From G963678095 sp963678095 (GTDB lineage Bacteria; Bacillota; Negativicutes; Selenomonadales; Selenomonadaceae), in the NCBI GenBank assembly GCA_963678095.2, contig CAXXXP010000001.1:558001-622000 (forward strand): a stretch of DNA of 64,000 nucleotides, in the 5' to 3' direction. Under the pieces are notes generated by a model. The model had not been told where the DNA came from. It saw only the letters and a list, made by a program, of their open reading frames with translations, and did no database searches. The position numbers and the translations under genes are program-made. Shown one piece after another: positions 1-7,964 of this stretch (its first letter is position 1; every line of letters starts with the position of its first letter).

Positions 1-96
1 TGGCCATACGGCATGGGTTCAAGCTGGGGGCGGGGGCAGGGCCAACGCATCATTTTTATGCGCTGTATAAAGATGCGGGGAAATGTTAAAAATAGG

Positions 97-125
97 TTGA
101 CAATAAATAAAAGCATATGTATAAT
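97..125 (+). promoter_or_regulatory. Sigma-A promoter of the tRNA cluster
   Basis: A perfect -35 TTGACA (97-102) and a perfect -10 TATAAT (120-125) are separated by exactly 17 bases. The first tRNA starts 40 bases after the -10, so this should drive the whole Asp-Gly-Cys-Gly-Cys transcript. Confidence 0.9.
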
Positions 126-164
126 AATATTTGTCGCTGAGGTCAGCGGTGATGGAATGTATAC

Positions 165-241
165 GGCCCGGTAGTTTAGTTGGTTAGAATGCCGCCCTGT
201 CACGGCGGAGGTCAGGGGTTCAAGTCCCCTTCGGGTCGCCA
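165..241 (+). tRNA. tRNA-Asp (GTC)
   Basis: A cloverleaf is seen with a 7-bp acceptor stem, anticodon GTC in the loop CTGTCAC, a 5-bp T stem and an encoded CCA end (239-241). It is the first of five tRNAs in the transcript. Confidence 0.97.
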
Positions 242-249
242 TCTCATAT

Positions 250-324
250 GCGGAAATAGCTCAGTGGTAGAGCACCACCTTGCCAAGGTGGGGGTCGCGA
301 GTTCGAGCCTCGTTTTCCGCTCCA
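250..324 (+). tRNA. tRNA-Gly (GCC), copy 1
   Basis: The acceptor GCGGAAA pairs with TTTCCGC, the anticodon loop is TTGCCAA, and CCA is encoded. The sequence is repeated base for base at 442-516. Confidence 0.97.
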
Positions 325-333
325 TTTTATTTT

Positions 334-408
334 GGCGACATAGCCAAGCGGTAAGGCAGAGGTCTGCAAAACCTCTATTCCCCAGTTCGATTCTGGGTGT
401 CGCCTCCA
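334..408 (+). tRNA. tRNA-Cys (GCA), copy 1
   Basis: The acceptor GGCGACA pairs with TGTCGCC, the anticodon is GCA in the loop CTGCAAA, and CCA is encoded. It is repeated at 525-599. Confidence 0.96.
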
Positions 409-441
409 AAATATCATACAGACAGTAGCATAGTTTTACCT

Positions 442-516
442 GCGGAAATAGCTCAGTGGTAGAGCACCACCTTGCCAAGGTGGGGGTCGCGAGTTCGAGC
501 CTCGTTTTCCGCTCCA
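442..516 (+). tRNA. tRNA-Gly (GCC), copy 2
   Basis: An exact copy of the tRNA-Gly at 250-324, separated from copy 1 of tRNA-Cys by a 33-base spacer. It is part of a tandem Gly-Cys duplication. Confidence 0.97.
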
Positions 517-524
517 TTTATTTT

Positions 525-599
525 GGCGACATAGCCAAGCGGTAAGGCAGAGGTCTGCAAAACCTCTATTCCCCAGTTCGATTCTGGGTGTCGCCTCCA
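525..599 (+). tRNA. tRNA-Cys (GCA), copy 2
   Basis: An exact copy of the tRNA-Cys at 334-408, with encoded CCA. It is the last tRNA before the terminator at 614-640. Confidence 0.96.
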
Positions 600-613
600 A
601 AATATGAACCGAC

Positions 614-640
614 AAGGCTGGGAATATTCCCGGCCTTTTT
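614..640 (+). terminator. Intrinsic terminator of the tRNA cluster
   Basis: An 11-bp stem (AAGGCTGGGAA / TTCCCGGCCTT, one G-U pair) has a very short loop and is followed by five Ts. Confidence 0.85.
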
Positions 641-746
641 CATATGGCTGCTTTCCGGAGACGGATATCTGCGCTGTAATTATAATCGTGTGCAGCCATT
701 TAAGTTTTTATAAAATACTTTGATAAAATAATTGAGGTGTAAAACA

Positions 747-1664
747 GTGGAAGAAAATATGCAGCCAATGGGGATTACCGATAATTTATTGAAGGTTTTT
801 AATTATGCCTTTGTTGAAAGTGCACCCTATGGTTTTTTTGTGCCGAAAAATAATGCGTATGTGGCCGTAAATCTCGTGAATAAAGTTCATCACTGCCAAA
901 AATGCCGAAAAGAAATTACAGTAGATTACCATCATACCGGCGTTACGTATTTTTCGCGGGACCGATATAGCCAACAGCAGCAGGTATATGCGCTGCTGGG
1001 GCTTGATTTTCCGGCGTCAGCTGAGATTGCAGCGGAAGCGGAATTTACCTATCATCAGATGGGGTATTGTGCGGATTGTGCGCAGGCTGAACTTAATCTG
1101 GCCGATACGGATACGCAAAAATTATATAATCTTTGTCTTGAACTGCATAAACGCGATGAGGCACTGCCTTTGGCCGCGCGGACAGAAATGCAAAATGCGC
1201 TTGAACGCTGGCTGGAACAGATCAAAGAATCGGCGCAGGTAACAGCGTATGATCTGTCGAGTTATACGGCGATTAAAAACCTCGTCTGTGCTGTGATTCT
1301 AGATGATGTGGATGCTGTCGAGTCGCTGCTTAAAGAATATCGCGATGGAAGTGCGGCACTGCTGGCACAAGCGCAGCAACTGCTTGATAAGTTGCCGGAA
1401 AAATTTCGCGTATATGCTGCGCGGTCAACAGCAGTTTATGAATCGATGTCGGATGAAATCTATCATGAGTATACGGTGGTCTTCCCGGCGGAAGCAACCA
1501 TGCCGCAGGATTTTTTTGCGGAGCGGACAGTCGAGCGTGAGCGGGCAGGCATGTTTTTGCAGCAATCGCGAATTTCTTCACTGGAAGAGCTTTTGCTGGC
1601 AGCTGGATTTGTCGATGCCTGGGGCGACCTATTCATTGACCATGTAACAGGACTTGAAAAATAA
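747..1664 (+). CDS. Hypothetical protein with CxxC pairs
   Basis: I do not recognise this 305-residue protein. The GTG at 747 is chosen as start because TTGAGGTG lies 7 bases upstream; a TTG at 732 is in frame but has no ribosome site. Near the N-terminus the protein has two Cys pairs, CQKC (about residue 56) and CADC (about residue 110). These could together bind one zinc or an iron centre, since they flank a segment rich in aromatic residues. The remainder is a helical, charge-rich region without membrane segments, so it is probably cytoplasmic. It stands alone between the tRNA cluster and glutamine synthetase. A TATAAAAT-like -10 lies just upstream. Confidence 0.6.
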   Translation: MEENMQPMGITDNLLKVFNYAFVESAPYGFFVPKNNAYVAVNLVNKVHHCQKCRKEITVDYHHTGVTYFSRDRYSQQQQVYALLGLDFPASAEIAAEAEFTYHQMGYCADCAQAELNLADTDTQKLYNLCLELHKRDEALPLAARTEMQNALERWLEQIKESAQVTAYDLSSYTAIKNLVCAVILDDVDAVESLLKEYRDGSAALLAQAQQLLDKLPEKFRVYAARSTAVYESMSDEIYHEYTVVFPAEATMPQDFFAERTVERERAGMFLQQSRISSLEELLLAAGFVDAWGDLFIDHVTGLEK

Positions 1665-1920
1665 ATAGAGCACTGCTAATAACTGTATTACTATTTATGT
1701 ATACATGAAAAAAATGTGGACAATCGTGCGGTGCCTGTGGTATCATATCGTTTAGTAGGAAAGTTAAAAACTTGGCAATGGCGCCATATGATAAATCTGG
1801 TCTATTCGCAGCATATGTTTGTGTTGGGGTGTGGGCGGTTTTCATATGGCATTTTTTGTTGCCGCAGTATAAGGGTTTTATTTAAAATCAATCTATGATA
1901 ATTAATTAAAGGTGGTATGA

Positions 1921-3810
1921 ATGATGAATGATTTACTGTATGTGATCCCTGCAAATTCTCCAAAAGAAACGATTATTGAAACTTTGACGGCGCATCCGGA
2001 AATTAAATTTGTATCCTTGGTTGGTATTGATCTTGCTGGAAATGATACGGATGAAAAGATTCCGATGCATGTTTTTCTGAAGGATATTGAAGATTTCTAT
2101 GCTGGCTCGGCAGTACAGACTGACGGCTCATCCGTAGTCCTGACCGGGATTGCAGTGCTTAACAATGCTAAGGTAGATATGCCGGTTGATCCGAGTGTAA
2201 ACTGGTTCGTTGATTACAATGATGAATACTATGATGAAGAAACAGAAAAACCGGTAGGCACGCTCCGCATTCCGGCCTTTTTGATTCACGATGGCAAACG
2301 TGTCGATTCCCGCTCGGTGTTGGCTGAAACTTTGACCTATGTAAAAAAAGAAATGCTGGATCTGTTTAAGGCTCACCCGACGATTTCCGGACTTGGTCAT
2401 ATCAGTGGCAATGATGTTGAGGATATTTTATTTACTTCGGCTACAGAACTCGAATTCTGGGTAAAAACTCCGCTCGGCGAAGCAGACATCATGGAAATGA
2501 CGGCATCGCAGGTTATGCAGGAGCAGTACTGGCAGCGCACTCGTGGTGCGGTCCGCACGGCACTTGAACAGTGTGTACTTAAACTCGATGAGTATGGTCT
2601 TGGCGCTGAAATGGGCCATAAAGAAGTTGGCGGCTTAAAGGCACAAATTGATGAAGCTGGTAATATGACACATGTCTGCGAACAGATTGAAATTGATTGG
2701 AAATTCGCTGATGCCACGCAGGCAGCAGACAATGAACTGTTGGTTCGTATCATGGTCAAAGAAGTGTTCAGAGAAAATGGCCTGGAAGTAAACTTCAAGG
2801 CAAAACCGATGATCGGCCTTGCTGGCAACGGGGAACACACCCATATTGGACTGGCTGCGAAAATGAAATCGGGCAAAATTGTCAATCTCTTCTCCCCGCA
2901 GGAAATGACAAAGGACTTTATGAGTGCCATCGGCTATGGGGCAATTATGGGCCTTTTGAAAAATTATGAAGTCATCAATCCGCTTGTTTCAGCAACAAAT
3001 GACTCCTTGAACCGTTTGAAACCAGGCTTTGAAGCCCCGGTTTGCATTGTAACTTCCCTGGGACATACACCGGAAATTCCGTCGCGTAACCGTACAATCC
3101 TTGCCGGACTCGTTCGCGATATCAACAATCCGATGGCCACTCGTTTTGAACTTCGTGCCTGCAATCCGTATACAAATACGTATCTCGTTTTGGCGGCGAT
3201 TTATTCGGCAGCTCTTGATGGCATCAAGGCGGCAATTACGAAAACAACGGATGAACTTTTGGCAGAGCTTTCCAAAGAAGCTGGGGCAGAAGGCTTCTAT
3301 CTCGAAAAAGACAGAGCTTATCGCAGTGAAGAAGACGTATTTGAAGATTACACAGAAGAAGAACGCAACCATCTGTTTGGTGCGCCTCCAGCTACTGTAT
3401 GGGAAAACATGGAAAACCTCAAAAACTATCCGGAAAAACGTGCGGTGCTTGGTGCTGGCGGCGGCTTGCGCGATCAGATCCTCGATGCTTTTGTTGCTGG
3501 CGAGCTTCTCCGCTGGAAAACAGAACTGATCAGCCGCATTGTGCCGGAAAATCGTGAAATCGTCAGAACCTGCAAGGAAATTAAAACGGAATATGTTACG
3601 GATCTTGATTCCTACAACTGGAACAAAATCAACAGCATCCGCTGCTATTTGGCAAAGGATAGCATTGATGAAAAATCCTTGTTTACACTCCTTGTCAATG
3701 CCTTGAATGAAAAGGATTATGCTACGGCTTCTGGTCTTCAGGTAGAAATGTACGATAGAGTGGAGGAACTTAAAGCCTTGTATGCTGCATACAAGAAAAA
3801 CATGATTTAA
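1921..3810 (+). CDS. glnA: Glutamine synthetase (long form, about 630 residues)
   Basis: ATP-dependent ligation of ammonia to glutamate in the cytoplasm. The glutamine-synthetase catalytic fold is recognisable from GNGEHTHIG (about residue 300, ATP/glutamate site), NDSLNRLKPG (about 360), PSRNRT (about 387) and the Arg-rich ATRFELRACNP block (about 406). At 629 residues it is longer than GSI (about 445) and shorter than classical GSIII (about 700). Long forms of this size with an extra C-terminal helical region occur in anaerobic Firmicutes. The start follows AAAGGTGG by a few bases; a second ATG lies at 1924. It is monocistronic and followed by a strong terminator. A type III-like assignment is possible but not proven from sequence alone. 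Confidence 0.85.
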   Translation: MMNDLLYVIPANSPKETIIETLTAHPEIKFVSLVGIDLAGNDTDEKIPMHVFLKDIEDFYAGSAVQTDGSSVVLTGIAVLNNAKVDMPVDPSVNWFVDYNDEYYDEETEKPVGTLRIPAFLIHDGKRVDSRSVLAETLTYVKKEMLDLFKAHPTISGLGHISGNDVEDILFTSATELEFWVKTPLGEADIMEMTASQVMQEQYWQRTRGAVRTALEQCVLKLDEYGLGAEMGHKEVGGLKAQIDEAGNMTHVCEQIEIDWKFADATQAADNELLVRIMVKEVFRENGLEVNFKAKPMIGLAGNGEHTHIGLAAKMKSGKIVNLFSPQEMTKDFMSAIGYGAIMGLLKNYEVINPLVSATNDSLNRLKPGFEAPVCIVTSLGHTPEIPSRNRTILAGLVRDINNPMATRFELRACNPYTNTYLVLAAIYSAALDGIKAAITKTTDELLAELSKEAGAEGFYLEKDRAYRSEEDVFEDYTEEERNHLFGAPPATVWENMENLKNYPEKRAVLGAGGGLRDQILDAFVAGELLRWKTELISRIVPENREIVRTCKEIKTEYVTDLDSYNWNKINSIRCYLAKDSIDEKSLFTLLVNALNEKDYATASGLQVEMYDRVEELKALYAAYKKNMI

Positions 3811-3826
3811 CCAACCATTATTTTAT

Positions 3827-3862
3827 AAAACAGCACAGCATTTTTGCTGTGCTGTTTTGTTT
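3827..3862 (+). terminator. Intrinsic terminator after glutamine synthetase
   Basis: A perfect 14-bp stem (3827-3840 with 3845-3858) with a 4-base loop ends in a T-rich tail. The AAAA/TTTT ends would let it work in both directions. Confidence 0.85.
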
Positions 3863-3916
3863 CGTCAAAACGCACAAACGATTCATTGTTTATAATTGTT
3901 TGTGCGTTTTGACGAA
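3861..3916 (+). promoter_or_regulatory. 19-bp inverted repeat overlapping a -35 box
   Basis: Two perfect 19-base arms, TTCGTCAAAACGCACAAAC (3861-3879) and its complement (3898-3916), are separated by 18 bases. The right arm contains TTGACG (3909-3914), which sits 17 bases before TATAAT (3932-3937). The repeat therefore covers the -35 of the next gene's promoter and looks like an operator. There is no T run after the right arm, so a terminator is less likely. Confidence 0.6.
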
Positions 3917-3937
3917 ATATTCTTTTTATAGTATAAT
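3909..3937 (+). promoter_or_regulatory. Promoter of the 3D-domain protein
   Basis: TTGACG at 3909-3914, a 17-base spacer and TATAAT at 3932-3937. The -35 lies in the right arm of the inverted repeat. Confidence 0.75.
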
Positions 3938-3981
3938 AAGAAATAATTGGCAAAAAATAATCATTTTGAGAGGTGATGTGT

Positions 3982-4578
3982 TTGGGAGCCAGAGTAAAAT
4001 TTTCTGTGATAGTATGCCTGCTTCTCCTGTTAGGTACTGTACAGGTATTTGCTGCCGGTTTTTTGGTTAAGTCCGGCATGCGGGGAGAGAATGTGCGTCA
4101 GGTTCAGCAGCTGCTGACAGACGCGGGCTATTCACTGGGAAATGTCGATGGAATCTGTGGTGAAGCAACGGTGAAGGCAATTAAAAAATTTCAGGCAGAT
4201 AACGGTTTGGCGGTAGACGGGATTGTCGGTGATGACACATATTCCTATTTGACGAGGAATATGCCGAAAACAAGCCGCCACAATGGGCATAAAGCGATGC
4301 GGGAAATCTATATGAACGCATCTGGCTACAGTGCGTTTGATCCGGGGAACTCCTCATGTACAGCAACAGGAGCAACTCTGAAAAAAGGGATTGTAGCAGT
4401 GGATCCTTCGGTAATTCCACTGGGGACTCGTGTATATATTCCGGGCTACGGGGAGGCAGTTGCTGCTGATGTGGGGACTGGAATTAGAGGCGATATGATT
4501 GATATTGCTTTTGACACACATGAGGAGGCTCTACTTTTTGGCCGCCAGTCGATCAGCGTCTATATCATTGAAGACTGA
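3982..4578 (+). CDS. Exported peptidoglycan-binding / 3D-domain cell-wall protein
   Basis: A probable lytic wall enzyme acting in the periplasm or wall. Domains in order are an N-terminal signal peptide (residues about 1-23, ending VFAAG), a PG_binding_1 domain (about 30-90, with VRQVQQLLTDAGY and AIKKFQADNGLAVDGIVG), and a C-terminal 3D domain (about 115-198). The 3D domain has its aspartates in AADVGTGIRGDMIDIAF, the RpfB/MltA-like double-psi barrel. TTG at 3982 is chosen because AGAGGTGAT sits 6 bases before it; upstream GTG and ATG codons overlap that ribosome site. Related Firmicute proteins are linked to germination or wall turnover. The inverted repeat over its promoter suggests active repression. 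Confidence 0.85.
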   Translation: MGARVKFSVIVCLLLLLGTVQVFAAGFLVKSGMRGENVRQVQQLLTDAGYSLGNVDGICGEATVKAIKKFQADNGLAVDGIVGDDTYSYLTRNMPKTSRHNGHKAMREIYMNASGYSAFDPGNSSCTATGATLKKGIVAVDPSVIPLGTRVYIPGYGEAVAADVGTGIRGDMIDIAFDTHEEALLFGRQSISVYIIED

Positions 4579-4601
4579 ATTTCAAAGCTGAAAATTCAGT
4601 A

Positions 4602-4631
4602 TTGACAATGCGTTGCAGCTTCAAGTATAAT
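4602..4631 (+). promoter_or_regulatory. Promoter of the riboswitch-terC transcript
   Basis: TTGACA (4602-4607), an 18-base spacer and TATAAT (4626-4631), placed about 25 bases upstream of the riboswitch. Confidence 0.8.
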
Positions 4632-4655
4632 TACATCGTAGGTAAGAAAATGGCT

Positions 4656-4790
4656 CTAAAAGGGAGTAGCTAGCAAACCATTGTCAACATACATGCTGTG
4701 CTTACAGCTGGTAATGGTGTCAGATGCAAACCATTTGATTAGTGAGACTTTTAGTGTAATGTATAATCATTGCACTAAAAGTCTTTTTTT
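4656..4790 (+). promoter_or_regulatory. yybP-ykoY (Mn2+) riboswitch with terminator
   Basis: The leader has the family's hallmark 5' strand (AAAAGGGAGTAGC) and 3' strand (GTGAGACTTTTAG). P1 can form between CTAAAAG (4656-4662) and CTTTTAG (4748-4754). The same CTTTTAG is also the left arm of an intrinsic terminator (4745-4756 with 4773-4784, then seven Ts), so P1 and the terminator exclude each other. For this class Mn2+ binding stabilises P1 and switches expression on. The downstream gene is a TerC-family protein, a usual partner of this riboswitch. Confidence 0.85.
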
Positions 4791-4810
4791 ATTAAAGGAG
4801 GATTTATATT

Positions 4811-5476
4811 TTGGAAATTTTATCGTTGCAGTTTTTAATGGCCCTGGGTTCTATTGTTATTTTGGATCTTGTTTTGGCCGGGGACAATGCGGTTGTCATC
4901 GCGATGGCATCGCGGGAGCTTCCCGAAGGAATACGGAAAAAAGCAATTTACATCGGTACCGGCGGGGCGATCCTCATTCGTCTGCTGATGACGCTGTTGG
5001 CCGTCTGGATCTTGACTATTCCTTTTTTACAGGCAATTGGGGGAATCGTCCTGATTCCGATTGCCATCAAGCTGCTCAGACCGGCGGCGAAAGAAGAGCA
5101 TATTGCAACTTCGGATAATTTCTGGACTGCCGTCAAGACGATTATTATTGCCGATGCAGCGATGGGGATTGACAATGTGCTGGCAATCGCCGGGGTCGCC
5201 CATGGAGACTTTCTGCTCGTCGTTCTGGGGCTCTTGATCAGTGTGCCAATCATCGTCTGGGGCAGTCAGATTATTGGCGTCTGGATGCAAAAGCAGCCGG
5301 TGCTGATTTATGTCGGGTCGGGAATCCTGGCCTGGACGGCCGGAGCCATGGTTATGCATGACAAGATCGTCGGCACGTATATTTCCTCGTTGACGGGTGG
5401 GGCTGTCTATGCGTTGCCGCTGCTTGTTACCGCTGGCGTGCTGGCGGCCGGATATTTTTCCCGCCGTACAGCATAA
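4811..5476 (+). CDS. TerC-family integral membrane protein (YkoY-like)
   Basis: A membrane protein of the TerC/YkoY family. Members act as Mn2+ exporters or help to metallate exported enzymes. The 221 residues form about seven hydrophobic segments with the conserved acidic motifs LDLVLAGDNAVVIAMA (about residue 18) and ADAAMGIDNVLAIAGVAHG (about 114), the family's two inverted repeats. It starts at TTG, 8 bases after AAAGGAGG. The upstream yybP-ykoY riboswitch makes Mn2+ the likely ligand and export or homeostasis the likely role. It is monocistronic and followed by a tRNA-Lys. Confidence 0.9.
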   Translation: MEILSLQFLMALGSIVILDLVLAGDNAVVIAMASRELPEGIRKKAIYIGTGGAILIRLLMTLLAVWILTIPFLQAIGGIVLIPIAIKLLRPAAKEEHIATSDNFWTAVKTIIIADAAMGIDNVLAIAGVAHGDFLLVVLGLLISVPIIVWGSQIIGVWMQKQPVLIYVGSGILAWTAGAMVMHDKIVGTYISSLTGGAVYALPLLVTAGVLAAGYFSRRTA

Positions 5477-5511
5477 GGATAAAGGATGCGGGCAACAATT
5501 TTAAAAAATAC

Positions 5512-5540
5512 TTGCATTTTTTTCCATAACAATGTAAAAT
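5512..5540 (+). promoter_or_regulatory. Promoter of tRNA-Lys copy 1
   Basis: TTGCAT (5512-5517), a 17-base spacer and TAAAAT (5535-5540), 29 bases before the tRNA. Confidence 0.65.
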
Positions 5541-5569
5541 ACTACAAGTAAGTTGAACGACTTACCAAT

Positions 5570-5645
<76 letters not shown>

Positions 5646-5653
5646 GTAAATTC

Positions 5654-5684
5654 AAGCCTTCGCGGGTTCGCGAAGGCTTTTTTT
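5654..5684 (+). terminator. Terminator of tRNA-Lys copy 1
   Basis: The stem AAGCCTTCGCG / CGCGAAGGCTT with a GGTT loop is followed by a run of Ts. The same hairpin follows tRNA-Lys copy 2. Confidence 0.9.
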
Positions 5685-5689
5685 ATAAA

Positions 5690-6040
5690 TATGGGGTTTG
5701 TTTTGGGGGTTATATATTATTTGAAAGTAAATATATTAGTCTACTTTTTTGCTTTGGCAGTTGCTTGCAACAAAAATGTTTGCATTTTTACTGCAGTTTC
5801 TCTTTCTGTACTTTTTAACAAATGTATTTAATGAACCATAAATGGGATGGTGTGAAAATTAGGTAAAGAAAATAAAATTTTTTGTATTGACGTAATTATA
5901 ATAATGATGTTTTATCGGATCAGGTGGAATGACATTTTCTCACGACCAAAGATCATGAATATGCTACATATTCATGATCAACAAATTGAACTTTTGGAGA
6001 ACCTTGACCAAGAATTCAATTTATTGAAATTGTAAATTCC
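5690..6040. other. AT-rich stretch without a clear gene
   Basis: No convincing gene is seen. A short reading frame (26 codons, ATG at about 5957, ending at 6035) lies before the IS-interrupted gene in another frame. It could be the displaced 5' part of that gene, but it has no ribosome site or recognisable content. Confidence 0.4.
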
Positions 6041-6220
6041 TTGCAACAACGAAAAGGGCGATATACAAGGCTTTATCATGATGTTATGCGTGCCGTGGAT
6101 TCATCCGCGGAAACAAAAAGCAGGGTCATACGCCAGCGTGCGGAACAGCAAATCAATCCCAGTATAAAAAATATTGCCAAAGAGTGCGATGTGTCTCTTG
6201 CAGTTGTCAGTTCTTATCTA

Positions 6221-7780
6221 ATGTCTACTGCGCAAAAGCGATTTTTTGAGAATCCTTCCATTGGAAGCTCCCCCAAAATGCCTGTACGATGTTTATTACC
6301 AATTTTAAAATTTGAGCGCACTGAAGCTTGCTCAGATTCAATGCCAAAATCGACAATGCGATTACCGTTTGCGTTGTTTCCTTCAAATAGGTTCGGATTT
6401 TTCCCAATCCAAACCGTCGTTTTGCTAGACTGAAGGCTCGCTCTACTTCAACTCGATCGCAAATATCTTCATATTCCGTTTTTCTGTCTCGCACAGCATC
6501 GTTCTTCGGTCGTCCAAGCGCCGGGCCGGAAAGCCGTATCCCTTTCTCTTTGCAATAGGCTAGATTTCCTCGATTCCGGTAGATTTTATCTGCCAGCACT
6601 CGTTCGGGATATCTTCCATAACGAGCATAGTAGTGTTCGACTTCCATTTGCAATAGTTCGCTTTCATTGTATGCTTCAAAGCTTTGCTGTTCCAGACGCA
6701 CTACTCCATCAACTACACTAATATCTAGTTTCACCCCGAATTCTGTGGGTGCTTTTGCTTTTCCACGGACAATAGGCCGCAAATATGGCTGCCTTAGATT
6801 CACAATCCTCTGGCTCACGCTATGCACTTTATGATCATACATGTATTTTTGCTGTTCATAAAGTTTTGCGATAACTTCTAGCTGCCGCTGATATTTTTCG
6901 GCAAGTGGTCTTCCATCCTGACGGAGTATTGCAACGATCTTTTCATTGCGGGAAATATACTGTAACTGTTGACGTACTGCCTTGCGTATTTTCTTTGCAC
7001 TATTTTTCTTGCTGCGGGCGATGCTCAAATACTGTTTTCTTGCATTTTGGCGATACATTCGAGGTTTCTTACCATCTTCCGGAGTATACAGAACATCCAC
7101 GATCTTCTCAAGCTTTTCACGCGCTTCGTTGAGCAGTTCAACATCTCTTGGATATTTAATCTGCGATGGCGCACAGGTTGCATCAACGATGAGTGTTCCT
7201 TTATTGGAAGGTGGTTGTGGCTTGTCATCATCTTTGTGGTCTTCTTCTGCTTTACGTTTGGCTTCCATTTTACGGATGATCTGTTCATTGATTGCTTCCA
7301 GCTTTTCTGGTGTTAGCCGCTTACGAAACCGTACCATGGCCGATGGATCAAAGGGTGCCTTGTATTCATATCCTGGCAACCCGCAGAAATATTGCAAGTA
7401 TGGATTTTCTTTGATCTGCTCGGCGGTTTCTTCATCTGAGTACCCGTATTCAATCTGAATGAGCAACGCGCCCAAAGCCATCCGGGCTGGTTTTGCAATA
7501 TGGCCTTTAAATCCTTTGAAAAGTTTTGCATACTCTGTTTCGATTTCATCCCATGAAATTAATTCTGCTTTTTTGACCCAGCGATTCGCTGAATTCATAT
7601 GCATTCCAATAGGTTGGTTAAAATCTTCAAATGTCATCTGTTTGGAAGGTATTTTATACATTTTCATCACCTGCGTGCAAGGTTTTTGAGCATTTTCCCG
7701 CAATACTCATGCACTTATTATACGCCTTATTGGCTTTGAATTCAGCTATTATGCGCCTTTTGGCTTTGTGCAGTACACAT
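6221..7780 (-). mobile_element. 1,560-bp IS (IS5/IS1182-like), copy 1
   Basis: The ends are imperfect inverted repeats (ATGTCTACTGCGCAAA at 6221; ATGTGTACTGCACAAA on the complement at 7780). A 6-bp target duplication TATCTA lies at 6215-6220 and 7781-7786. It contains one transposase gene on the minus strand. Copy 2 (23046-24605) has the same length, encodes the same protein and lies in the opposite orientation, so transposition was probably recent. Confidence 0.93.
6225..7661 (-). CDS. IS transposase (DUF772 + DDE, IS5/IS1182-like), copy 1
   Basis: Catalyses excision and insertion of the element. The 478-residue product has an N-terminal DUF772-type helical region (about 1-130, with ALGALLIQIEYGYSDEETAEQI) and a DDE core. 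The first Asp is in TLIVDATCAPSQIKYP, the second is likely in RVLADKIYRNRGN, and the Glu is in the VEVERAFSLAKRRFG segment. The ATG at 7661 is preferred because AGGTG sits 6 bases before it; longer in-frame starts lack a ribosome site. The stop codon lies within 4 bases of the IS end. The protein is identical to that of copy 2. Confidence 0.92.
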   Translation of the reverse strand: MYKIPSKQMTFEDFNQPIGMHMNSANRWVKKAELISWDEIETEYAKLFKGFKGHIAKPARMALGALLIQIEYGYSDEETAEQIKENPYLQYFCGLPGYEYKAPFDPSAMVRFRKRLTPEKLEAINEQIIRKMEAKRKAEEDHKDDDKPQPPSNKGTLIVDATCAPSQIKYPRDVELLNEAREKLEKIVDVLYTPEDGKKPRMYRQNARKQYLSIARSKKNSAKKIRKAVRQQLQYISRNEKIVAILRQDGRPLAEKYQRQLEVIAKLYEQQKYMYDHKVHSVSQRIVNLRQPYLRPIVRGKAKAPTEFGVKLDISVVDGVVRLEQQSFEAYNESELLQMEVEHYYARYGRYPERVLADKIYRNRGNLAYCKEKGIRLSGPALGRPKNDAVRDRKTEYEDICDRVEVERAFSLAKRRFGLGKIRTYLKETTQTVIALSILALNLSKLQCAQILKLVINIVQAFWGSFQWKDSQKIAFAQ

Positions 7781-7964
7781 TATCTAATTGAGTTTAAAAA
7801 AGAAATATTTCAGCAACTAGAGTATTCTGATCTCATTGCGCGGTAGGTGTCCGCAAGGGAAACCTATTTTTAAAAGAAACAATTTCTGTAAATTGTGATA
7901 TAATAAATACCGATCATTTGCTAAATAATTAGTTCCCTAAAAAACTTAAATAAGGATATGTTAT

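Larger units (their letters stand above)
6041..7846 (+). pseudogene. Small helix-turn-helix gene interrupted by IS
   Basis: Codons run in one frame from about 6008 (TTG at 6041) up to the IS left end at 6220. They resume exactly after the right-hand target duplicate at 7787 and stop at TAG 7844-7846. Removing the 1,560-bp IS and one 6-bp duplicate restores one frame whose join reads VVSSYL-IEFKKEIF. The rejoined product (about 80 residues) has a helix-turn-helix-like segment (KNIAKECDVSLAVVSSYL). Its true start is uncertain because no ribosome site is seen before 6041. It is presumably inactive now. Its original function is unknown; the HTH suggests a small DNA-binding regulator. Confidence 0.7.

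Noticed and set aside
180..517. Open frames on both strands across the tRNA cluster
   Set aside because: They coincide with tRNA genes; the apparent proteins are translations of tRNA sequence.
1716..1898. 60-codon frame upstream of glutamine synthetase
   Set aside because: It has no ribosome site and its composition is that of AT-rich leader DNA; this is more likely the promoter region.
2397..2930. 177-codon minus-strand frame inside glutamine synthetase
   Set aside because: It lies antisense to a well-supported gene, has no ribosome site and is Ser/Thr/Cys-rich in a way typical of antisense frames.
4681..5118. 145-codon plus-strand frame overlapping the riboswitch and terC
   Set aside because: It starts inside the Mn2+ aptamer and runs out of frame through terC; the TerC frame has the ribosome site and the conserved residues.
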